Notes: generated by a model not told the origin, from the letters alone. A stretch of DNA of 64,000 bases from Epithemia pelagica (GCA_946965045.2 OX337231.1:3782001-3846000), one strand, 5' to 3'; numbered from the stretch's first letter, positions 42,751 to 54,097 are shown. Numbers and translations: made by a program.

Positions 42751-43800
42751 ATGAGTTCCACAACAGCAGCTTGCTTGTCTCACGCTTGCATCGATGCAAG
42801 CGCTCTAAACAACATGGCCATTGCCATGCTTGTCAAGGGACAGTACCAGTGTGCGATCCGAACCTTTCAAGACTCGTTGGCCATTCTCAAGGCCGTATGT
42901 GGTACACCTCCCACCAATTCTTGTTTGTTGCCATCTTCTCTCACTGTGCTTCGTCAAACCAAGGTGAGGGCCGCGGCCACCTTTCTTTCTCACATGTCCC
43001 GAAAATCCCACAAGCAGCAGCAAACGCCGTCGTCGTCGGTGTTTGTCGTGATGGAAAGCAACGATACATGCAATTTGTTTCACCAAGCCACAAGATTCGC
43101 CGTCGAGTCCCAGAACAAGAGCCTCGAAGACAAGCAAGATTCATCGTCGATGCAAACAATCTTTCCGCTCGTATTGATTCGCGACACTTGCGCGCTCGAT
43201 GCCAAGGCCACGGGAGAACTGGAATCGGGGGTTATTCTCTACAACTACGCCGTGGCCTGTTTGTTTGTGGCATCGATCCAATCGCCGCAGCAACGTGCGG
43301 AACTGTCCAGCAGCAGTGTCACCATTGGATCTCCGAGTCGTAACAAGCGCCCTCGCTGCATGATGGATGACACCATGGTTCCAGAGTCTAGCTGTGCTAC
43401 TACTACCACTACTACCCCGACTACCAGTCCCCGCCCCACCAAGAAAATGGCTCTCAGTCTCATGATGCTTGCGCACGCGGCCTTTTCCCGACTGGTTCTG
43501 CGCATGCAAGCCTGTATCGAACAACAAGAACAAGCTTGTGTGGATGGTGGTGAATGCTTGATTTCCCAGCAACTCGTTGTCTCTCTCTTTTCGCTCTTGA
43601 GTTTGTCCGTCGCTTCTCACATGGCCTCGGACGAACCACAACAAGACGATCCTAAACGAGTGGAGATGGAGCAGACACTCGTCTACTTGTTGGAACAGGT
43701 CCAGGGTCTGGACTTTTTGTTTGCACAGGACCCGAGATCAGCACCCGACCATCGAACCAAGGAACGGTCCTTGTGCCACAGTTCGGCGCCGGCTGCCTAA
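42751..43800 (+). CDS. Family B TPR-like protein 1
   Basis: 349 aa from ATG at 42751. Residues 18-46 (ALNNMAIAMLVKGQYQCAIR, then TFQDSLAIL) form a tetratricopeptide-like helical hairpin. A second conserved stretch, ESGVILYNYAVACLFV (158-173), follows a linker. Both recur in the gene at 45385-47436, and the first also in the minus-strand gene at 54407-54778. After a Ser/Thr-rich linker a helical C-terminus (MALSLMMLAHAAFSRLVLRM and VEMEQTLVYLLEQVQGLDFL) completes the chain. TPR-like hairpins usually bind other proteins. The family looks lineage-specific and I cannot name it. No targeting signal. Confidence 0.78.
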   Translation: MSSTTAACLSHACIDASALNNMAIAMLVKGQYQCAIRTFQDSLAILKAVCGTPPTNSCLLPSSLTVLRQTKVRAAATFLSHMSRKSHKQQQTPSSSVFVVMESNDTCNLFHQATRFAVESQNKSLEDKQDSSSMQTIFPLVLIRDTCALDAKATGELESGVILYNYAVACLFVASIQSPQQRAELSSSSVTIGSPSRNKRPRCMMDDTMVPESSCATTTTTTPTTSPRPTKKMALSLMMLAHAAFSRLVLRMQACIEQQEQACVDGGECLISQQLVVSLFSLLSLSVASHMASDEPQQDDPKRVEMEQTLVYLLEQVQGLDFLFAQDPRSAPDHRTKERSLCHSSAPAA

Positions 43801-45384
43801 AGTCGAGTGGCGGTCGACCTTTTGCACATCCTTGTATCTATTGTACATGAAGATTTTCATTTACGATCATAACTCGTTACATAATCTATCGATCTATCCA
43901 TGTCTTTGTATGTGCTTTCTGTTGTTCCAATGGTATCCTTCTGGAATTTTCCGCTCGTCCTCTACTACGAGTTCGTAGATGAAAGCTTGGTCTCTCTAAA
44001 CTATAGGTCGTAAATGGTCCATGGTCCAACGTTCCCATAGACGTAATCGCCGAGTGTGTTGGTCATAGTTAGGTCATCTTGTGTTGTGAAACGTGACAGT
44101 GACAAGCCCTTCGCAGGTTCGGGGTACTCCGGCGACATCATCTGGTTTTGATTTATGTCTGGCTGGTTTTCGCCCTACCAGTTTGTTCGGACTTTGACAG
44201 AAAAGACAGTGTCTCTGCTTCCGAATCCGACATTTGGGAATGAACATGTCTGGGTCTGAGTCCCATTTCGTAGGGTGTCACCAGTCACCATCACCAGAAA
44301 ATCCGGCACTGCCTAGAGAACGCTAGCTTCCCTTTCTGTACCGTCGGAAAGTTTGCGGTCTAGGACGAAATACTCATTTTCGGCAGTGGCCGCATCTCCG
44401 ATATCAAGATGAGAACCTTCGGATGGAGGCCGTCCTTGGCATAAGTACGAACGAGACGAGTGAGAGACCAAACGCGAACTTTCTCTCCTGCCGTGGATAC
44501 GAAGCGTTGAGTGTCCCAGTTATTACGATGGACCTGTCTCTGATTTGACTGCGACACACCGTGAAAACGAGAGAAACCAAAGAATGGATTACGAATTACG
44601 AACTCTGGTTTACATCATGGATTGTGAAATTTTTATGGAACCTACTACCTACCCAGTAGAGACCAAAACGAGAAGACCGAAAAAAGAAAAAAGGGTTTGG
44701 CGCAATCAACTGGTTTCTAGTTTTTCGACTCTCGACTCTCGACGTGTACTCCACGGAAAGCCTTTGGAAAGGTCTGCAAGGTCGACGTACTCAACGAGAA
44801 GGCTTGGGAAAGGTCAAGAACACCAAATCGCCGTCGTGTTTCATTTTGGGGACTGGAAAACTTCGCATTTCGCATTGGCTATTCCAGTCAGTGTTTGGTG
44901 GACTCTCGGATTGATTGGCGAATTGTCGTGAATGCAAACGAGTTGGTCGACTTGTTCAGTGGCAGTGTGGCATGTTCTCCTAGAGATGGAACTGGCATGT
45001 TCTCGTTGGTGTTGTTGTATTTGTTGTATTAACAACATACCAGAGTACAACCAGCCAGACTGGTGAGTGCTGCCGTTGCGGCTTTCTGTCTGTCTGATTT
45101 TGGCGTAACAAACAACAGGAAACACCAAAAACGAACCAGTGGTTGGGTGACGAAAGCAAGCTTTTGGCCCACACACTTACAAACATACCATTTCACAAAC
45201 AACAACAACATAGGAAGAAGAAGAGGCATACAGCATTCGCACTGTGGGGATCCTCCTTGTTCGAAACGGCACCACGCGACGACGATTGAACCCACACTCA
45301 GGCTCTACTGTTGGGAGGAACGCACGAGGAGGTTAACCTGTAAAATCACCAAAGAACAACAACAACAAGTTGACTCTCTCCATC
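43801..45384. other. Intergenic, no gene seen
   Basis: About 1.6 kb between two family B paralogs. Only short ORFs. A CAA-repeat leader (AACAACAACAACAAG) lies about 15 bases before the ATG at 45385. Confidence 0.55.
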
Positions 45385-47436
45385 ATGTCGTCCTCTCCAT
45401 CATTTGTGGAGGATTCGAATGTTCGAGCAGCGCTTCGCTGTGAATGGTGTCGCCGTCGCCGCGTACACGACGAGCCGAAACCACAACAACAACAACAACA
45501 ACAAGGAATTGTAGCGGCGTGTGCCCTCAACAATATGGGCGTCCTCTTCTTGTCCAAGGGCGCTCTCCGATTGGCCATTCGAACCTTTCAAGATGCCTTG
45601 GAAATTCTACAAACTACCTTAGCAGCAACTGCTGCTACAGCAGCCACGGTCCAAACGACGACTCGACCCGTGGCGCAGCACTGTACCTGTCCACCGGGCG
45701 CACAGTTGCCAACAACGAGTCCTCGTCCTGCGGATCCATCCATCCTTGTATTGGAGGACGAACCAGACGAAACTGGGGAAGAAGAAGAAGCAGAAGATGT
45801 GGCTCGTTTTCAATCCTTTTGTCAGAAGCGACTCTCGGCGGCATCCAAGAGTCTCTGTCACTTGTCCTTGTCGTCGTCGTCGTCGTCTCGTCCTCATTGT
45901 ACCACCAGGCCGCCGGAGGCATGCCCCCAAGAAGAAGAACAAGAAGATCAAGACCATTCCTCATTGTTATCTCTCTCCGTAGAGCAGATGTCCTTGACTG
46001 AAACGGGGACAACAGCCGTCCGGTCCGAACTCGTAGAGAGTCTGGATGCCGCACCATTGCCCAGTACTGAAGGAGGCTCCGCTTCTTCTTGGAGGACCAC
46101 ACCATCCCGTGAAGAGTTACCACCAAGGACCACCCACTCCTCCGCGAGTAGTGCCACGTCCACAACACGAAGAACAAGGGGGAGAATGAGGCCATTGTCG
46201 GCGGATTCGGGTACACCGCTGACACCGTCGCCCTTCTCGAGCCAAGTACAGATTGTCGAAGACAATGATATCATTGTCTTGCTGTTTGCTACAGCCGCAG
46301 TGACTCAGGAAGAAGACGGCAAAGAAGAATCAGGGGTTCCGTCTAGGTCGTGTAGCTTGCCGGCCATTCTCATTCGAGAGCCGTTTCGCACTGGAGGAGG
46401 AGACAGTTTGGAAGTGCAACCGTCCAACGACGAGCAGGATCAAGTAGAAGATGCTACAGTAGCAAACGGAACGGACAATCGAAAGGAGGACGATCATGCC
46501 GAACGAGAATCCGGTATTCTCTTGTACAACTATGGAGTTGCCATGTTGCTCGTGGAGCTAAACATGCCGAAAGAACCACATGGCCGTGTGGGAGATTCGA
46601 CAATGCCGAACAATCAGGAGGGTGAACGCACGGGGTCCAGCACGACAAGGATGGACCCCGACGAACCTCAACAGTCTTCTCCTTCTACAGTCACAAATGC
46701 TACTGAGATGGAGGAGAGAGATGGACAACAGGAGCATCAGCAACGGCAGCGGTTCGACGAATCACAAGACTCTTCTCGAGGCACATCATCATCCAGCAGT
46801 ATCCAAGATAACATACCGCGCGATCAGACGATTTCAAATACCAACTACCATGACAACGCACAAGCGGTGGCCCACAAATTTTTCCTCATGTCCCACTCCG
46901 TTTTATTGAGGAGGCAACAACGGAGAATACAAAACGAATTGCATCATGGAGAGGTCCAACTAGGTTGGCACTTTTTGTTGTCCCAAAGTTTGAATCCTTC
47001 CTCTTCGGCTCCCTCGTCGTCGTCATCATCTTGTTTGCTCTGGGGAGATCTAGAGCATTGGATCTTGTCCCTGTTAGCTCTCGGTGGCGCGGCCCAGATG
47101 AATGCGTCATCATCTTCTTCTTCTCCGCCACTGGACAATGACGACGGGAATGAATCGCCAGTCGGTTTGGAAACTCCTCCCCCATCAAATCCCAGTAGTT
47201 TGCAAGATGATACTACTATTCCGAGTGCCGAAATGGCGCAAACCATTGCGTGGATGTTTCAACAAATTGAGTATCTCGTTCACTTTCCAGTCTTGTTGGG
47301 ATGCTTTGCCATTGGCACCATTGGTGGTACTACGGCCAACAATACCAATCGTGAGGAACAAGAAGGTACAAATCGCAATCACACACGATTATTGTCATCC
47401 CTGCGAATCACCACAACCACCGCTGGAGCGGCTTAG
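45385..47436 (+). CDS. Family B TPR-like protein 2, long form
   Basis: 683 aa from ATG at 45385; a TTG five codons upstream is ignored. A basic N-terminus (CEWCRRRRVHDEP) and poly-Gln precede the TPR-like hairpin CALNNMGVLFLSKGALRLAI, then RTFQDALEIL (46-75), matching protein 1. The second family block, ESGILLYNYGVAMLLVEL, starts near residue 374. The linker between them has grown to about 300 low-complexity residues, which explains the doubled length. C-terminal helices (AHKFFLMSHSVLLRRQQRRI and AQTIAWMFQQIEYLVHFPVL) correspond to those of protein 1. Same strand and head-to-tail with protein 1, so tandem duplication is likely. Function unknown; protein binding is inferred from the TPR-like fold. 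Confidence 0.78.
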   Translation: MSSSPSFVEDSNVRAALRCEWCRRRRVHDEPKPQQQQQQQGIVAACALNNMGVLFLSKGALRLAIRTFQDALEILQTTLAATAATAATVQTTTRPVAQHCTCPPGAQLPTTSPRPADPSILVLEDEPDETGEEEEAEDVARFQSFCQKRLSAASKSLCHLSLSSSSSSRPHCTTRPPEACPQEEEQEDQDHSSLLSLSVEQMSLTETGTTAVRSELVESLDAAPLPSTEGGSASSWRTTPSREELPPRTTHSSASSATSTTRRTRGRMRPLSADSGTPLTPSPFSSQVQIVEDNDIIVLLFATAAVTQEEDGKEESGVPSRSCSLPAILIREPFRTGGGDSLEVQPSNDEQDQVEDATVANGTDNRKEDDHAERESGILLYNYGVAMLLVELNMPKEPHGRVGDSTMPNNQEGERTGSSTTRMDPDEPQQSSPSTVTNATEMEERDGQQEHQQRQRFDESQDSSRGTSSSSSIQDNIPRDQTISNTNYHDNAQAVAHKFFLMSHSVLLRRQQRRIQNELHHGEVQLGWHFLLSQSLNPSSSAPSSSSSSCLLWGDLEHWILSLLALGGAAQMNASSSSSSPPLDNDDGNESPVGLETPPPSNPSSLQDDTTIPSAEMAQTIAWMFQQIEYLVHFPVLLGCFAIGTIGGTTANNTNREEQEGTNRNHTRLLSSLRITTTTAGAA

Positions 47437-47793
47437 GTAGGTTTGGATGGTTGGATGCATGTTGATCTTGGATCCCCGAGCTTGGAGTGGTCACTGTCCT
47501 CGGAATGTTTGGTTCACCTAGCACTGCTAGTTTCATGAAGTCACGCCCCAAAACTTTAGGGGTATTGGAAATGTACCCTCGTACATGATTCAGACAACAC
47601 GATATTTTGTTGCATTTTTGCAGATCACCCCCTGTTCCAGTTCCCACTATCTACATAACGATACTCCTCTAGTCATGAGTATTACGTTGTCACGACTATA
47701 ATGGAAACATGAAGGAGTATCTCTATAGCTTTATAAAGGTAATGGAACATTCGATTCATGGGTATTCTGTTCTTGTGAGGTGATCTTTCCATT
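47437..47793. other. Intergenic between convergent genes
   Basis: About 360 bp between two stop codons. No gene seen. Confidence 0.6.
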
Positions 47794-50454
47794 TTAATCC
47801 AATTCCATGGGAACACCACCTCGTCCTGGAGACGTTGTTGTCGCCGAGACATTAGTGCCGGTAGTCCTTCGTAGTAAAATGGGATTGGTAGTAACAGGAG
47901 GAGATGCCACAACAGCCGAAGAGGAATATCGTGGAAAGATATTGGGAACCGAGGATTGTCGTTCTCCCATTCCAAACATTCGTCGTGACGGCATGGCGAT
48001 GGCATCCGCGCTGCCACTGTTGTTGTTGTTGTTAGCATGCGAAGATGACACGACCGCAGGGGTAGCACCGGCTAGACTGAACCGTCGTCCTCCACGAGGC
48101 ATGGCACCGGCGGTACCAGTAGTGCCAGTAGAAGTGGTCGTCATGGGGGGCATGCCTCCGGTGGCGGTCTTGTGACGTTTCATGGATTCTTGACGTTGCA
48201 GCTGCATCAAACTCCGGCGAGAATTGGACCGAGTCATGAGCCCATTGCCAGCAGCAGGTGTACTGGACGAATGGCCGGGAGGTGGTTGGTAATGAAACGA
48301 GTTTTGACGATGTTGAATCAAGAGCGCACGGCGAGAATCGGATCGTTGCAACAACTCTTGGCTCCCGCGAGGTGTTTGAGTCGAAAGAGGCTGTGTCGGT
48401 AGCAATGCTGGGTCTTGACCTTGCTGCTGCAACTGTTGTTGTCCTTTCATGGACGCTCGTCGTTGCAGCAAGCTGCGCCTGGAAAAGGAGCGTTGCAAAT
48501 GCGTCATGGGACCACCGTTACTGGGAGAGTTAGTAGTACTATTTCCACCAGTGGTGCTGCTAATGGAGGCCTTGACGCTTTCGTCGACCATCCAATTCTT
48601 GTGGGACGACGATGAAGGAGTACCATTGCTATTACAGGTGGTAGCAGCCCCAGACTGAGAACACCGGCGGCGACGGAGGGGTGATGTGCTCGATCGTGAA
48701 TGCCGATGTTGCTGCGGCATGGAATCTTGACTCCCAACCGAGGAGCATCGCGATTGGTCATCGTTTTGACTGTGCATGGACGAATTGCGTTGCAAGATAC
48801 TCCGTTGCTGATGAAAGGATCGTCTTCGTTGTTCGGCCCAACACAAGTTGGCCTTGGTATGGTTGGAAGTATTGTAAAGGTTGGGCATGTCCAAGGCATC
48901 TTGTTGAGCAGCTCGAGCATCGGCTTCTCCTATGAATCGAGCAAACATGTGAGCATACTGACAGTGCTTGCCATACACTTGGGCAATTTCTTGTTCCAAT
49001 CGTTGTCGGGCTTCCTTTGAGGGCGTATTACTGCTGGTTTCCGTCGTGGAGGGTGTGGACGAGGAAGACAAGGAGGAAGAGTCGGATCCAGTACAAGAGG
49101 AGGATGTAGAGCTACTACTCGACAATTGTGCCACAACTCGTCGAGACTCATTCATCAAATCCATGCGATCCTTCTTGTGTTGTTGCGAAACATACTTTTC
49201 CAAGCCTCGAGTGGGGAGTTTGGAAGTGCACCACGATTCCAACAAGGCACAGGCAGAATCATCTTCGTCCATCATAGTCGGGTTGTTCTTGGAGGAGGAG
49301 GCAAAGACAGAGCAAGATCTCGATGATGGAAGGTTGCCCTCTTGAGGCACTCTTGATACTTGCATGCTGGCTTCCTCTTGACAATCATCATCATCATGTT
49401 CGGCTAGATCTTCGGCTTGTGGCAACTCTTGGGAATCCTCTCCACTCTTCTTGTTGTCGTCTTGTTCGTCCTTGTCCTGTTTGCAGGCTTCTACGACATA
49501 GGAAAAGGCTTGTTGGACACATTCGGCACTTAGGGTATCGCATTTGCGAATTTGTTTGGTGGAATATTTGGCCGCCAATCGAATGGCTTGATATTCATGA
49601 GGACACCACCAGGTTTCCCATCGTTCTTCGGTCGATACCTCCTTCAAACAGGGAATAGTCCCCACAATGGTAGACATGGGATGGGCAAATCGAACACCGC
49701 TATTCGTACTACTCGATGGTTTCCTCCGTGGACTGCTGCCAGTCGTGGTAGTATGGGTAGTATGGGTAGCAGTAGAAGCAGTCGAGAGACTATGAGACAT
49801 GAGGTCCTCCTCGGATGGTGCTTCCAAGGAAGAGGACTCGTGCTCGGTTTTCGTGACATTGGTCCGCCCCAGTTGTCTTGATTTCTTCTTTTTCTTATTA
49901 TTGTTGTTCTTGTTATGGTTGTTGGTTTGGGCGTTTGGTGAGGAGGATTCACTTTCTAGTTGTTGTGATTGTGCTGGAGTCGTAGAAAACAAGAGTGCGG
50001 CATCCTCGACTGGTTCCGCCACCACAGAGTGTGGTTGAAGACAAGCGCCGAGCAACTCGGCCCGATCTTCCGAAACGGAGGACCGATACGAAGTGGATTC
50101 GACCGAGGCCGTGGAACAGGTTCGACTGGAACCTTCATCTTGAAACTTGTGATTGTGGTTATTAGTATTGCTCATGAGCAATGCCTTGGAGGAACTAGAG
50201 GAATGGTGTGGAAGAAAGGGTTGTTTGAACAAATCCCGCAAGGATCGACTCTTATGATGCAAGGAAAAGCGACGACTGCTTCCTCCCAGGGCCGCAGTGT
50301 TACCACCACCATGGGGATGATTGGTATGGACCGAGTTGCGTCGTTTTTGTTTGTGCATGGTAGCTGTATTAGTGGTGATCATGGCAACAGAGGTAGTGGC
50401 ATTGCTGGATGTAGCTGGTAAAGAAGTCGCATCGAGTACCATCGACACGGGCAT
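47794..50454 (-). CDS. Family C Ser-rich protein with RVRF-like, WWxxxEY and RGLE blocks
   Basis: 886 aa from ATG at 50454. It shares four ordered blocks with the protein at 4661-7252: GVRFAHPMSTIV (253-264), WETWWCPHEYQAIR, LPTRGLEKYV (RGLE at 416-419) and EIAQVYGKHCQYAHMFARFI, then GEADARAAQ (from 489). The RGLE-to-EIA distance is 73 residues here and 74 there. The C-terminal region carries three to four copies of an arginine-serine unit (SRRSLLQRRASMK, SRRALLIQHRQNSF, SRRSLMQLQRQESMK), each with R-x-x-S sites typical for AGC/CaMK kinases. The N-terminus has a similar basic stretch (SSRRFSLHHKSRSLRDLF). Probably an intracellular, phosphorylated, mostly disordered protein. VRF could dock protein phosphatase 1, which is a hypothesis. 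A (CAA)n leader lies about 55 bases upstream. Confidence 0.8.
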   Translation of the reverse strand: MPVSMVLDATSLPATSSNATTSVAMITTNTATMHKQKRRNSVHTNHPHGGGNTAALGGSSRRFSLHHKSRSLRDLFKQPFLPHHSSSSSKALLMSNTNNHNHKFQDEGSSRTCSTASVESTSYRSSVSEDRAELLGACLQPHSVVAEPVEDAALLFSTTPAQSQQLESESSSPNAQTNNHNKNNNNKKKKKSRQLGRTNVTKTEHESSSLEAPSEEDLMSHSLSTASTATHTTHTTTTGSSPRRKPSSSTNSGVRFAHPMSTIVGTIPCLKEVSTEERWETWWCPHEYQAIRLAAKYSTKQIRKCDTLSAECVQQAFSYVVEACKQDKDEQDDNKKSGEDSQELPQAEDLAEHDDDDCQEEASMQVSRVPQEGNLPSSRSCSVFASSSKNNPTMMDEDDSACALLESWCTSKLPTRGLEKYVSQQHKKDRMDLMNESRRVVAQLSSSSSTSSSCTGSDSSSLSSSSTPSTTETSSNTPSKEARQRLEQEIAQVYGKHCQYAHMFARFIGEADARAAQQDALDMPNLYNTSNHTKANLCWAEQRRRSFHQQRSILQRNSSMHSQNDDQSRCSSVGSQDSMPQQHRHSRSSTSPLRRRRCSQSGAATTCNSNGTPSSSSHKNWMVDESVKASISSTTGGNSTTNSPSNGGPMTHLQRSFSRRSLLQRRASMKGQQQLQQQGQDPALLPTQPLSTQTPRGSQELLQRSDSRRALLIQHRQNSFHYQPPPGHSSSTPAAGNGLMTRSNSRRSLMQLQRQESMKRHKTATGGMPPMTTTSTGTTGTAGAMPRGGRRFSLAGATPAVVSSSHANNNNNSGSADAIAMPSRRMFGMGERQSSVPNIFPRYSSSAVVASPPVTTNPILLRRTTGTNVSATTTSPGRGGVPMELD

Positions 50455-50510
50455 GATGATTGGTTATTCGAGAAGTTGGGCAAGGCTTTCCAAATTATGA
50501 ACTGAGTTTG

Positions 50511-50542
<32 letters not shown>

Positions 50543-53296
50543 TTGTTGAATCAAACCGATTTAGGTGGGGGAAAGGTACAGAGAATGACGACAGTGTCGA
50601 GATTCGTTTCCTTTTTCCTTGTTGTATTAGATTCAACCCAACAGTTGTGTATGGAACCAGGAACGAGTTCTTGTCGTTGGAGAGTGAAATCAAGATTATA
50701 AAAACGTGAAGTGTGTGGTTTGGATATCGATGAGAGGCCAGGACCACTTTTGTGGTTACTGGCTAACCACAGCACGGTGATGTTGGTCCAATCCAAACCA
50801 CCCAAAGGGATAAATGAAGCGATCAATACACCAATGGGAAGCCTTTGATCGGAATAGAAACAACCGTACACAGGCAGGATACGAATCTCTCTCTACCTCT
50901 AGTAGAAGTAGAGGGATGAATGAAACACTGCGTTGCTCTGTGGTCAACCGGTTGCCTAGTAGATCGGGGGATCTTGTTGTTCCATTACTACTGCAAAACA
51001 GAAAAACGTGACGGTTGCTTTGATCTTATTTGATTGTCAAAGGAAAATTCGTGAAGGTTTGTAGTGTACAAGCGTTCCAACAGTCAAATCGTAGATTAGT
51101 GACCAAGGCAATAGTAACGAAAGATACCATCTGACTCTTTCAATGACTTTGGAAACGTCGGGCTATGGTGAAGTGTCGTGGACGAGAGTTTCTTGGTCTT
51201 GGTATTGCCAGGGTTTTTTAAAATGTCATTTGGGTCATTCGGAAGATTTTTCCGATCGTTATGTCCGCGAAAAAATGGGTCGCAATTGTGGTGGAGTTCG
51301 GCGAATAGCACAATCAAATTTGTTGGGCAACCAAATGAGCTTTGGTTGGGCTTGAGTGATCGCCACTGTTCCTTGCGAAAAAAACGAGAGTCAGCTTCAC
51401 GACCCAACGCAATTCTAAAAGTAAGGGCTGTTCATGACCATCTCCTTGCCACAAAGAAAGGCTCGACCGATATTTCTGATTGATATTGAAGAAACGTATT
51501 GGGCGTTACGATTATATAACAGTTGATTCATTTCTTACGACCCCCATCCCCCATTGTCCCCCAGAGGATCTTGGGTCACAATATCGCACCAAGCAACAAG
51601 AAGTTGCTGGTGAAACAACCATCGTGCCAAATCCGCTGTCACTGCAACCCGACCGTCTTGGCCCATACACTGCTGGTTTCTAGTAGATTATATTATTGTC
51701 TATTGTTGTCTGCTATCGGTTGTCGTGTTGTTGTTTGGTGCTGGTGTGCTCCCCCCACCAGCCCATTCACGCACACTACTGCTGGAGAATTAGGTACAGG
51801 CACCACCGAGATTGACAATTGTTTTGCATTGTTTTGCAAATGACAAATGACCTCTTCGTATCGGTAATGTCCCCAAAAAAGAGTTTGTGGTGATTCACAG
51901 ACACTGTCGTTTCCCCTTCTATCTTGTCGAAACAAACTGTCTCTCGGCGGGCGCTACCTCTGCTACTACTTGTGGTTGCCATTCCGGTGCGGCAGCAAGC
52001 CCCAACGATACAGAATGACACTACGAGTAGAGAGAGGAGATATATCTAACCAAATGGGAGGCAGCCCTACATCCTTTTTATTTTATTATTGGAGTTCTAA
52101 TGGCTTTGCCGACGTGGACCATTGGTATCGTCAATTACTCACCACGGACCCAAGTCATGTCGAGAAGACGAATGGTCATCTCCTGTATGCTGGCTTTTCT
52201 ACGAGTAGACATTCCACTAGTGTATGAGTACTCCAAGAAGTTGAAAATACGTAGTCCTCGCAAGATACTTACTACTTGGTCATTTGATTGGTGTCAACCA
52301 TGTCGACGGCATCTGTATCCGTCATTTGCCTGAAACCGCTCAAAATGATCGGCAGACTCACAGTATAGCAGCGTGCACTGGTTGTTGTCGTTGTTGTATA
52401 TCTCAAGGACGAAAACCTGCGTGCTTGCTTGCGGAGTTCTCTCTCTCACTCTCTCTCCTCGTAAACATGCAACGCTTGTGTTGGCGGTCACCGCTACGCA
52501 TTCCACCGACGACGAAACTCGGTCATCTCACGACCTCCTGTAAATGCGTGATTTCGAAATCACCATTCGAATAAAAACGAGACTGTGTGATTTGTCTCTG
52601 TAGTCGTGACTTGTCGTCGTCGTCGTCGTCGTTCTTGTTCTTGTTTTTCGCTGGATTGTCTTGCAGCAGCACAAAAGTTTGGGTCGGACCGTGACTCCTT
52701 GTCTACTACCTAGACCTACAAAATCTCTACCATCAATGTTTGTTCTTGTGGTGACAGGGTGCGTTTCGAAACTTGTGTGTGTTTCTTTGGATGCCAAACA
52801 TTCGCTCGTCTACCTATATAGGTATAGAGAGAGTGAGTCTCTACTAATAATAATAGGAGTACCGGCCAATCAAACGAATGGTCGGCTATTTTTGTGCGCA
52901 CAAGAGGAGACGATTGAATAATAGGGCTACGCACAACCTCTTTTCTACTCGAGCAGAAACAAGGCATCTACGACGTCCTTGCTATATACGTGCATGGTTC
53001 CCGGTAACGACCAGTGTCCAGTAGCTACAGGCCGAGATGAGAGGGCACACTGAGAACAAGAAGCAATATAGAGATACTAGGTCCTGTCTATTCGTATGTA
53101 TTCGAGAACATGACACTCTTATTATTTCTTCTGGGAGTCAATGTTTGACACTCCAAAAACGTTGTACTACTCGTATACCAAGGTTGAAATGAGGATTGTG
53201 ATTCTCGTAAGACTCAACAAGAATCATGCGTGACGAGATGGTTGGAATATTCCGCCATTGGGGATAGCCGTGGGCCTCTCTCATTTCCTCCTCCTA
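50455..53296. other. Intergenic, 2.8 kb without a supported gene
   Basis: Next to the start of the minus-strand gene there is a (GTT)n tract at about 50507-50543 (CAA repeat on the coding strand). A GTC/GTT microsatellite lies near 52614-52640 and CT-rich tracts near 52440-52460. ORFs are short and show nothing recognisable. Confidence 0.5.
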
Positions 53297-54097
53297 TTAC
53301 TCATTTTGTTGCTTTTGGTTGCTCGAATCGTAGTCGGCCAATTGTTGATCCATTTCTTGTTGAATTTTTTGAATTTTTTGCCAATCCGATTGATTCTCAT
53401 CAAGATAACGACGCAATTCGGTCGTGGCCGAAGCCTTGTCCAGGGCCTGTTGGGCCACGGCCATGGTATCAATCCGTTCCTTGCTCGGCTTGTTTTCGAG
53501 GTTGGATCTGGACTGTGCGTCGTCATTGTTGGGATCGGTCGGTGGTTGGGCCAACCGCAAGACCGAATTGGCGGCTGGGGAACCCAAGACAATGTCCAAC
53601 AAGACACCGGCACTCACCACCAAGGGAACGTATTGGCGCCAGGATGAGGAGGATGTGGATGATACTACAGTGTCGGGTGCTGGATTTGATGTTCCCAGAG
53701 GTGGTACCAGTTTGGAAATTTCCAATGCAGTGGCGTCTCCCTCGATTCCGACTACCGGAACAGCCGTTGTAGTATCGGCCACAACCAAATGCAAGGAAGA
53801 AACCACACTGTGAATGGTGTTGGCTGAGTATGATGTCGTTGCGTCCGCAAGCATCCAGGTACAGGAGGATGGAAGAAGTGATTCCAGGACATGGCTGAAT
53901 AATAATTGAGATTGAGAATGATGACCAGACGGCGGTCTCCGTTTGTTCTTTTCACCACGGCAGGGCCGCAGCGCCGTGGTTCGAACCGTGGAGGATGAAC
54001 CGTGGTCCTGTAGTAGGGAGAGGGTCTGAAAGGCTCTGCCATGACCAGCGCACCCAACAACCCATACCAGCACAGCAAATATCCAGGATGGACGCAT
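53297..54097 (-). CDS. Predicted plastid-targeted protein with one membrane segment
   Basis: 266 aa from ATG at 54097. The signal peptide MRPSWIFAVLVWVVGCAGHG is followed by RAFQTL, with Phe right after the likely cleavage site, as in diatom plastid preproteins. A Ser/Thr/Arg-rich transit-like stretch follows. Near residue 155-180 there is a hydrophobic segment (YVPLVVSAGVLLDIVLG). The C-terminus is a charged helix (ATTELRRYLDENQSDWQKIQ, then KIQQEMDQQLADYD) likely to form a coiled coil. No named domain. Location in or on a plastid membrane is inferred. Confidence 0.68.
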   Translation of the reverse strand: MRPSWIFAVLVWVVGCAGHGRAFQTLSLLQDHGSSSTVRTTALRPCRGEKNKRRPPSGHHSQSQLLFSHVLESLLPSSCTWMLADATTSYSANTIHSVVSSLHLVVADTTTAVPVVGIEGDATALEISKLVPPLGTSNPAPDTVVSSTSSSSWRQYVPLVVSAGVLLDIVLGSPAANSVLRLAQPPTDPNNDDAQSRSNLENKPSKERIDTMAVAQQALDKASATTELRRYLDENQSDWQKIQKIQQEMDQQLADYDSSNQKQQNE

